Below, one piece after another: positions 26,201 to 35,766 of a stretch of 64,000 nucleotides of DNA. Under the pieces are notes generated by a model. That model was given only the letters and a program-made list of their open reading frames with translations, was not told the DNA's origin and did not search any database. The stretch's first letter is position 1. Each line of letters starts with the position of its first letter. A program made the translations under genes and the position numbers. The stretch is from Corbicula japonica (lineage: Eukaryota > Mollusca > Bivalvia > Venerida > Cyrenidae), in the NCBI GenBank assembly GCA_038501625.1, contig JAZAYU010000197.1, positions 310,001-374,000 of the forward strand. The letters run 5' to 3'.

Positions 26201-29200
26201 ACTTAGATGAAATAATAGGTTTGACCAGAAAGAAAACAAATAGCGAAAATGAACGCAAAAAATAGGCTGCTGAAAACGAAATTCTTTTAATTATTATTAT
26301 GATATTTATAACGTTTATCAAATTAAGAAATGATTCTTAGATGATAAAGGCGAATCATTTAAAGAATATTTGAATCACTCAACTTTATGTGATTTTAACA
26401 TCTTATTTTTTTACAATCTGCAGTTTAATCTCAAAATGTACGTGATATTGGGCCTATATTGAGAAAACCCTTCTGCTAAAATCTTGTTATTAATTAACTA
26501 TCTGATATTGGCCCAGTCATTCCCATATTGATCCAGTTTAGTCTTCATATGAATTGGATGTTGTTGTTTTTTTATCTTTTAAATATTAAAATTGTCATTA
26601 ATCAACTGAAACTGTTATTGGGCCTCAAGCTGCCGACATTCGACCTTCGGCCTCGGGCTTTTATGAATAACCTCGGCCCAATAACTAAGCCAATATGAAT
26701 TAACTTGATTAATAACATTATATTATTAAACAATTCTTAATACATGCTCTTTTAACAAATACAATCCCAGTGAAAAAAAACGAATTAATGCAATTTAACG
26801 GTTCAAAAATAAAATAACACTCGCGCCATTTGTTATGTCATAAATTAAATAACATAAGAGTTCTCCTTAGCGCATAATAAAACTGTGATTGATACAAGAT
26901 ATGGATGTTGACAACAGCTATCGAATTGCTGTTTCATGTATGTTTAACAATAAAAGTGAACATATTATCATGGATTTATGATAAATACATAAATTAATAG
27001 CAAATGGTTTATTCAAATAAATGGCACATTGCATATTATTAAATCAACTGTTTGATGAAATTTCTAAGACTGTCAGATTGACTGCATGTTAAAACAAAAC
27101 GAATTACACTTAATCTCAGTCTGACATATTGCTAAATAATAATGCAAAGATTCAATAATAGTGTTACTTCCCACTCAGTCATCATCTAAGGTCAGTAAAA
27201 CCTATACCAATCAACCAATCTTTTATGTTTGCCAAGCCCGCTTGCGGTGAGCTCGACTTGGTGGTCAAAGGTCTTTTGACATGCATTGAGCATTCTTTGT
27301 TTATATTTGACATGAATGTTAACTTCAACGAGGCGATGTGTCACGTGCAAACGCTTTGTTCCCATCTCAAAGGTCAAGGTCACAGTCCGGGGTTCAAGGT
27401 CACGTTAAATCGGGCTCGACATGTTGCCAACAGGCATCTTGTTTATAAATAGCAAATTAAAAAGCAAGTTAATTAGAGAAATAAAGATTTATTAAACTTT
27501 TATAATCGTAAGCAATACAGAATAAGATGCTTCAGTTTAATTCCCTTATCTTTTATTTCAATGTTAAAACGTTTACACATGGAGGCTTAAAGCATGGTTA
27601 TTTTTATTCGAATAAAATGAACATGCGGAAAGGAAAAAAATATTGCACAGACTGCTTTCAACAATTTGAACAACCGAAGAAAAAGCCTTAGGAAATCAAA
27701 GTAAAAAAACCCTCAAAAGTGGAAACTTGAATTATAATCAACATTAAACTGATTTTTTTTATTAAAATGACTTTATTTACTTGTTTCAACACCGTATTCG
27801 TCAAATCTCTTGCAACATTTTAAATTTTACTTGGACGCTGTGAACGCCTGTTATTCATTATTTAACAAATGTATCGCCAAACAAACAAATTAAACCTATC
27901 CAATGAATTACACCTCTGTGCTTTGTTCGTGCCAATTAGTCAAGTATAATGAATGCAAAACGACAATAATCTTCTCAATGGCCTCAAGAAAACATTCATC
28001 CATAAACAGGGTGATTGATGACGTGAATGTATTGTATGTAAATTTAAACTCTTTACAACTGATTGTAATTATCTTTATTTTCTTATTAGCTTTACAAATT
28101 TATTATTATAACGTTATTAATCAAGTAAATTCATATTGGCATTGTTATCGGGCCAAGGGTAGTCATATTGGCCTGATACCAGAAACGGAAATTGCTTGCA
28201 AACATTCAGCCGGGTGTGTCAATAATTTGCAAACGTTTCTAGTTGGAAAAAAACAACATTTTATTATCAAACATGTATGGCGATACCATGAGTTATTGCC
28301 TCATTTTGGTGTTTTTTTCTTTTACACTAAACTGAGCTTGTTTATTTCGGTTATTTCGTACGTGACTGTGTATATAAAGTTTATCTGTTATGTATTATTA
28401 ATTGGAGAAAGACAAGCTAAGCAGTCTCATTGAAAAAACGTTTGCTAGTGAAAATAAAACCTCTATCGCTTGTAATGAACATATGGTTCTTATGATAATT
28501 GTATTTTATGGATCTTTCCGCCCTTATCCATTTTTTGGATAATTTTTAGCTCGACTTTTCGAAGAATAGGGGAGCTATCCTACTCGCCCCGGTGTCGGCG
28601 TCGGCGTCCGTTAAACAAAAAATGCACTTTGGTCCATTACTTGAAAACTACTTATGATATCAACTCGAAACTTGGAATATATATTCACCATCAAATTCTA
28701 CATCATTACCAACAAGACCCATAACTCTGCTTCCAATATTTTTCAAGTTATACCCCTTTTTCACTTAAATTTTGCGTTAAGGAAAATATGCACTTTGGTC
28801 CATAACTTATAAACTACTTGAGATATCAACTTGAAACTTGGAATATATATTCACCATCAAATTCTACATCATTACCAACAAGACCCATAACTCTGCTGTC
28901 AATATATTTCAAGTTATGCCCCTTTTTTCTTATATTTTGTGTCAAGCAAAATATGCATTTTGCCTCTAACTTTAAAACTAATTGAGATATTGCCTTGAAA
29001 CTTGAAATATATTTTCACCATCAAAATCTACATCATAACCAACAAGACCCATAACCTTTCTTCCAATATTTTTCAAATTATGCCCCTTTTTCGCTTACAT
29101 TTTGTGTTAAGCAAAATATACAGTCGGCCCTTAACTTCGTTATGAATGGAGGGATTTCAAAATAACTTGGCACAAATGTTCACCATGACAAGGCGGTGTG

Positions 29201-32200
29201 TCCCGTACAATACCCATGCCTGTAGGTCCAAAGTCAAAGTCACTGTTACTAAAAATAGAATTTTCTTGCAAAATCGTGTCCGCTCTGTAACTTTGTTATT
29301 TCTTATTGGGTTTTTAAATAACTTGGTATAATTGTTCACCATATCAAGACGGTGTGTCACGTACATGCCCAAGCCTGTATGTCAATGGTCAAGGTCACTG
29401 TTGCTAAAAATAGAATTTTCTTGTCTAGGCTGTTACTTTGTTATGAATGGAGGGATTTCAAAATATCTTGGCACAAATGTTCACCATGACAAGGCGGTGT
29501 GTCCGCACAACACCCATGCCTGTAGATCCAAGGTCAAGGTCACTGTTACTAAAAATAGAATTTTCTTGTCCAGGCTGTAACTTTGTTATAAATGGAAGGA
29601 TTTCAAAATAATTTGACACAAATGTTCACCATGACAGGGCGGTGTGTCACGTACCATGCCCATGCCTGTAGGTCAAAGGTCAAGGTCACTGTTACTAAAA
29701 ATAGAATTATCTTGTCCTGGCTGTTACTTTGTTATAAATGGAGGGATTTTAAAATAACTTTGCACAAATGTTCATGAAAAGGCAGTGTGTCCGCACAATA
29801 CCCAAGCCTGAAGGTCCAAGGTCAAGGTCACTGTTACCAAAAATAGAATTTTCTTGTCCAGGCTGTAACTTCATTATAAATGGAGGGATTTCAAAAAAAC
29901 TTGACACAAATGTTCACCATGAAAGGGCAGTGTATCGCGTATTATTCCCATCATTGCACTTGAGTGTCTGAAAATGATGCATAGCGGGGCATCCGTGTCC
30001 TATGGACACATTTCTAGTTTCACTTATATTTTCACTTAAGTGCACTTCCTCGATAACTTTGCAAATACTTAAGGTATCAACTTCAAACTACCATTATATT
30101 TTCATTTCAGTTCTTTTTCTGTAACATTACTGAAGTGATTGATATTTGACTAAAAGTAAATGTCTCTAATAAAAAATTACTAACAAGTTTTCTAACAAAT
30201 TCAGAAATATTTCATAGTTATTCCCCTATTCAGTTTAATATTTATGGTACATTTAGGAATTATTTCTGTTATTTGAAAAGAATTTCTCCCGTACCATTCA
30301 CTTGTAAATATTTTTCCTGATTGCACATGAATGTTTGGCCATAGTTGTTATTGTTTTAATCTTCAAATTGCATTTGTTTCAAATGATTCGAATAGTCGAG
30401 CATGCTGTCTCCTCTGACAGCTCTTGTTATATGAGATTTGTTACCTCAATTTATAAACAAGCGACAGGCATTCCAATGGGTATTTATTGTGCACTCCTCG
30501 TTGCTAGGCTGTTTTAATACTGTTATGAAAGAATTGTTATGTTATCTCTTTCTACCGAACATCAAGATGACATTATTACAGCCTTTAAGAACACCTCGAG
30601 GTACCTTGATGACCTTGGTGAAGGGTTTGAGATTTTATGAAGGTTTATGGGGAAATCTTTTCGTTAAAGAACCCAGAAGCTCGGTTTGTTTCTTTTATCC
30701 CTTTCATCTTGTTCTTGCTGATAAGACTCCAGGGGCTCTGGTCTCGGTAAGATGGTTGAGTACTTACCCATTTGGCTTGCAATGTTATTAGCTTCAGTTT
30801 TATGTTTAATATGTTTTTGTGCTATTGCATGCAACATTGTTGAGCTGATGGGTGGGTTGGAGTTTTTTTGAGAACCTGTCGGGGCAAGTGTGAGGTTGGT
30901 GCACCCTAGAACCTGGTTTAAACCACCAGTGGCAATTTGATTTGCCACTGACCGTTCCAAGGGGTAACCCAAGGGTTCTCTATGTCGTTTATTATTTGTG
31001 GCGTCTAATTTGAATTGACATACTTATAACGAAATGATCTCTTTTCCCCTCTTCTATTTCGCTGCCTGAAGAAGCTGTGTTTTGTGAGTGTGGCGATTCC
31101 TGTTATGCATATTTCTCATTTTTTATGAAAAATGCGTGGGTTGCCTGGTCGCAGCCTTGAGCATTAAACCACGGTTAAACACGTTAAAATGTATGAATAT
31201 TTTACAGACTTTATCGTAATATGTTGTATATGTGGCATATTGAAACACTTGATAATGTTGTTTTTCAGATATTTACTCCTATTGGTACACAAATTCTTGT
31301 GCAAATGCTTTCAGACTTTTATTCTGGAAAGCTTAATATTCAAATATTTATGGCACCAAAAGATGAGAGGAATGTTGTTGGACATTGCGGAAAGTTTGAT
31401 GGCGACGATATCAACGAGTTCAGCCATAAAACTGGTGATGTCACTAATAACTTTAGATATTGGGCCCAGGACCCAGAAAGCTTTTCAAACAGTTGGAGGT
31501 AAAACTGTCAATTTTATCGTTTGGAAATTGGTGGTGTTTTCACCCTTAACACGTCAAGTTTCGATTCACAGATGCAAGTGAAATTCCAACTTCTAAAAGC
31601 CTGTATTTCTGCAAGTGTTTATTCAGAATAAAACATTGAATATTGTAACATTTCAAATGCCGTCAAATGCTTGTACAATCTAAATATGACATGATGACAG
31701 AGGTTACAGTTAATGTGGTATCATTTGTTACAATATAGTTAAAGTTGGGGGGAGTGTGGTTATCTATTTTCATAAAATTTCATGTTCTTTAATAATTATA
31801 AATCTTTTTACTTCAGATATCATTTAAAGGGCATATAAATGTTACAGGTCAATCGAGAATTATAAGAAAAAGAAATATTAAAGAGTTTCTTACACTGAGG
31901 GTAGCCTTATTGCCGGGAGTCCAAACTTCCAAATTATCCACTATAGTATTAAACTACAGTCACAGGAAGGTTGTCTTTATCAAGGTTAACAATGTATTAG
32001 AATTTAGCTTAATAAACTTCACTAAAACAATAGCAAAACATGTTTCTCCTAGTGACTACAAACAATGCAAACACGAATGACAAGTTTTCCTTTTAATAAT
32101 CATCCTTATTGAATGCATTCTCCATAAACACCGTTCTATTTCAAAATGAATTTACCTTTTAATACTAAATTCTTTTTCAAAATCATTTATAATAAGTGCA

Positions 32201-35200
32201 ATTATTTATTTTTTCCAGAATTTCTAATGAGGAAAATCTTTTCACCAGACCTGCACGACAACTTAATTCTTGGAATGATATCAACAAAAAATATTGTATA
32301 TGTCAACGACCAGGATCGTCCTTGTTTGAGACTACCTGTGCATCTTCACAATATCTCGGTTGCATGAAAGATGGATCGTTGACACAGGTCAAATGCCGAT
32401 CATTCTCTAGACAAAGGCGTAGTTCAAGTAAACGTGATAAGACGGAATTAAGACGAATGTTTTCTTTATTTTCAGAAAAACGAATTACAAGGAAAAAGGT
32501 AAATCTAACCGTTGTCAGTCTAGCTTGAGGTTTAAATCTGTTTCGAACTTAATTCAAATTAGTAGAAATAAACAACATCTGTTTCAAAAAGTTACAAAAT
32601 TAAACCCTATATCAACATTATTTGTTTCTTTTACTTCATCACTGTTAGGATTATAACTTATGTTAGAGTTAATTTTGTACCTTTTATCGGTGGGTATGCG
32701 GCAGGGCTCTGTTGGAAGCGAGTATTCTGGCTAGAGGCTATTAAAGTGTTGTCCGAATGTTTGCCTGAAGCTATATCATTTAGAAATACTAAAATCTAAA
32801 TGTGCCGAAATTTGGATGAATCTCTTAGTACATAAAACAAATATAAGTTATCAAATTGAACTGTTTAAAATGATAGACTTGTGTAAATTAGTTTACTTAG
32901 ATAAATTAATTTTACGCTGTTTTAGCTCACTTACTTATTCTGTGTTCATAGAGAGAAGTTTCCTACAACATTAGTTCAGATGAAGCAGCCAGTATTTGTG
33001 CAGTTTTAAATCAGTCGCTGCCACTGACGGAACTTGCAGAAGTTTCTGGAAATGAAAGTGCTCAGGCTGTTACGTCTCATTGTCAATACGATGTTGTGGT
33101 AAAGTCGCTTAAATTTATTTAATGTTTGATCTGTCTTTGTTTGCATTTTAAAAATTAAAAAAAGCTATCATCTCATTTTATTGACCTGTATTTGTTTGCA
33201 TTTACATAATGTTAAGCTGTTATCTCTTTTTACTGGTGTTAATCGAATACTTTTCACAAAACAAATCGTATTACTTAAAAAATGGAACATTTTTGAAACA
33301 TGAGCTCTTCAAAGACGCACAGATTTATTTATCCCTTATGTTTATTTCCGATGATTTTGTCACATATGGTATCAGATCTAATTGGTCGCAGGTAAACAGA
33401 TCTCGAGTTTCCTAGTCAGGTAAATAAATTACAGAATAATTTACATGTTAATTTCTTACTTCATATTAAATGAACATTCTTTAAAAGGACCTCACTTTTT
33501 TATGTCAGAATCAGATTATTCATGTAGGCATCTAAATTGATGTTTTCTATTAATTAGTTTGGAGGTCCAGATACAGGTATTTGGATTTACTATTTCACTT
33601 TTTCGTAGCGTATGTAAATAAAGATAAAGTAATGACATTAATTTGTGTTAAGTTTTATTGAACTGAATTTTGAAGTTAATGAGATTATTACTTACTATAT
33701 TAATATTTCAGACCTTGAATGACCCTACTTTTGTAAATGTGCATTTAGATGCAATGAATGGTGTCGTTAAAACACTGCTGGCCTTGTCGCCATCATATGT
33801 CTCAAACAACATGGAAAAGGTGAACTACTTCATTGCTAACAGCTGTTCGATGAACTGTTCAGGAAACGGGATTTGCATGGCAAATGGTAAAGTTTACCCC
33901 ATGATATGCATGAATAAAATTAATATTGTTTTAATAAAATGGAGATCTTCTCAAAAACAAAAAAATAGAAATAATTATTAGAGATTATGATAACTAAATC
34001 TCTTATGTTCTTGATATATCTCGTAACAGGAACGTGTGATTGTAAGAGCCCATTTAGAGGGTCAGACTGCAGTATTGATATAACACAACCTTTGACAATT
34101 GATGACATAGAAGGAGGAGGAATGTGCGACATTGCCGAAGGAGATGATTGTAACTGTTTTACACTTCGAACCAATAATCTGTTGGAAAATTTTCTTTGTG
34201 CGATAGATGTCTACCAGGTACTTCACTTTAACTTGTAAATCATTAATTTTTATAAACTATATCCTATTGTGTTTGATTGTTTTCTAAGCAGATGATTAAG
34301 CGTTTATTTTTGTACACATTTATAAAATGTACTAGTCTTAGTCGTCTCCGTTATAAACAAAGTATTAATTGGACTAGTTTTTGAAAAACTGGATTACTTG
34401 TCGAATCTTTGCAAAATATAACTGTTAATGCGCCTTATCAGTCAGTCAAATCAGTCAGTACTATTATCAATTTATAAATCGGTTCCCTTGTAACATAATG
34501 ACGAACGCAATATCAGGGTTTCCGCACAATGTTTGTGGGGCTGTCCCGGCTAGCTCAATCGGTAGAATTTAAGGCATTATCGGACTAGGCGCTATTACTG
34601 TACGGGTTTGATCACAGTTTTTATTAAGCTTGATCAGAAGTTCTCATTTAAACAATACAACTGTTCTTGTATGACCAGGGATAAAAATCCTGATACTACA
34701 TAAATAACATTATCGTCGATATGCTTGTATAAAGAACACAAGGATGCATCGTAATCGTACCCTACCCACTAACATGTTACAAGACTTTTACTTCTCAAGC
34801 ATTTCAAAATCTAAAAATTACTGTTAGCAAAGTTACATCTCCTTCTGGATGTAACTTGTTTCTACTTTCAAATCGGGAAAATGTCAAATTCTGTTTAAAC
34901 GGTCTGACCGGAACCAAAGGTATTGTAAACGTGTTAATGAATAAATAGAACAACTAATAAATGCGTCACACTTTCTTCCAGGGGCTAAATTCATCTGAAG
35001 TGCTTTTATAAGATACTGTTGTAATACACTTTTGAAGTTTCCGTTTCTTTATAAACTCAATGACTTTTTATGATTTGCTGTTCTTTTTATTTTCCCTAGT
35101 TTTTATTATGATTTCTTTTCTAATTAACTGACCCGTTTGACCTCACGCCATGGATTGGACGGCAAAATTGAAAGTGGTAAACTCTTTCTAACTCAGAATT

Positions 35201-35735
35201 CAGAAGAATTATCTATAACGCCTTATTATTGAAAACAGTTGATTTTAGTTTCTTGGATATTCTTAACCAGAGAAAACCCCACGTGAACGCTGTAGCTGGA
35301 AAATTCTCGTTATAGGTTAGTGGGCGGGATGAGATTTCTTGTATTTCTTGTGTTTTTATCAAGTCGAATATGGGAAAATGTCACATGTTTAAATAACGAA
35401 AACGTTTATACGATTGTATTTAAAGGTTTTCAACAACACGAATGTTGAGAAGATATGGTCAGGAACGAACATTGGTTTGTATGAAGATTTGTTCACTGGT
35501 GTATGCTGCGTCAACAACGAACAGCAAATGAAGCGTACCAATGCCTTGGCATTAAAGTATGGCTTTGCTCTAAGTAACGATGGTTTGAACTATGGGGCAG
35601 CTGTTACGACATACGTTTATGATTCTACTTGTGAATTGGTTAACAACACATCTCACGTAGAGCTGGTTATTTCGATTAAGGTTGTTACATGTTTAATTTG
35701 TTATTTCTGTCTCTCTGTCTCTCTGTCTGTCTCTC

Positions 35736-35766
<31 letters not shown>

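Larger units (their letters stand above)
25651..31268. other. Intron 16 of copy A, repeat graveyard
   Basis: 5.6 kb without a recognised host exon. Contents in order: an AT-rich part with attgggcc/ggcccaat inverted motifs around 26440-26700, a short repeat relative at 27230-27440, an open frame at 27903-28433 with no recognisable similarity, the satellite element 28550-30020, a Penelope-like fragment, and a long dispersed repeat at 30620-31110. Confidence 0.65.

Noticed and set aside
27903..28433. 176-residue open frame on the + strand
   Set aside because: It lies inside intron 16, is AT-driven with hydrophobic stretches, and resembles no family I know. It has no splice context or repeat of the frame elsewhere.
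20870..30020. CRISPR-like repeat array
   Set aside because: Units are long and continuous without unique spacers, in a eukaryotic intron.
34544..34622. Functional tRNA gene
   Set aside because: The acceptor stem does not close and the B box is mutated; kept only as a SINE or relic.
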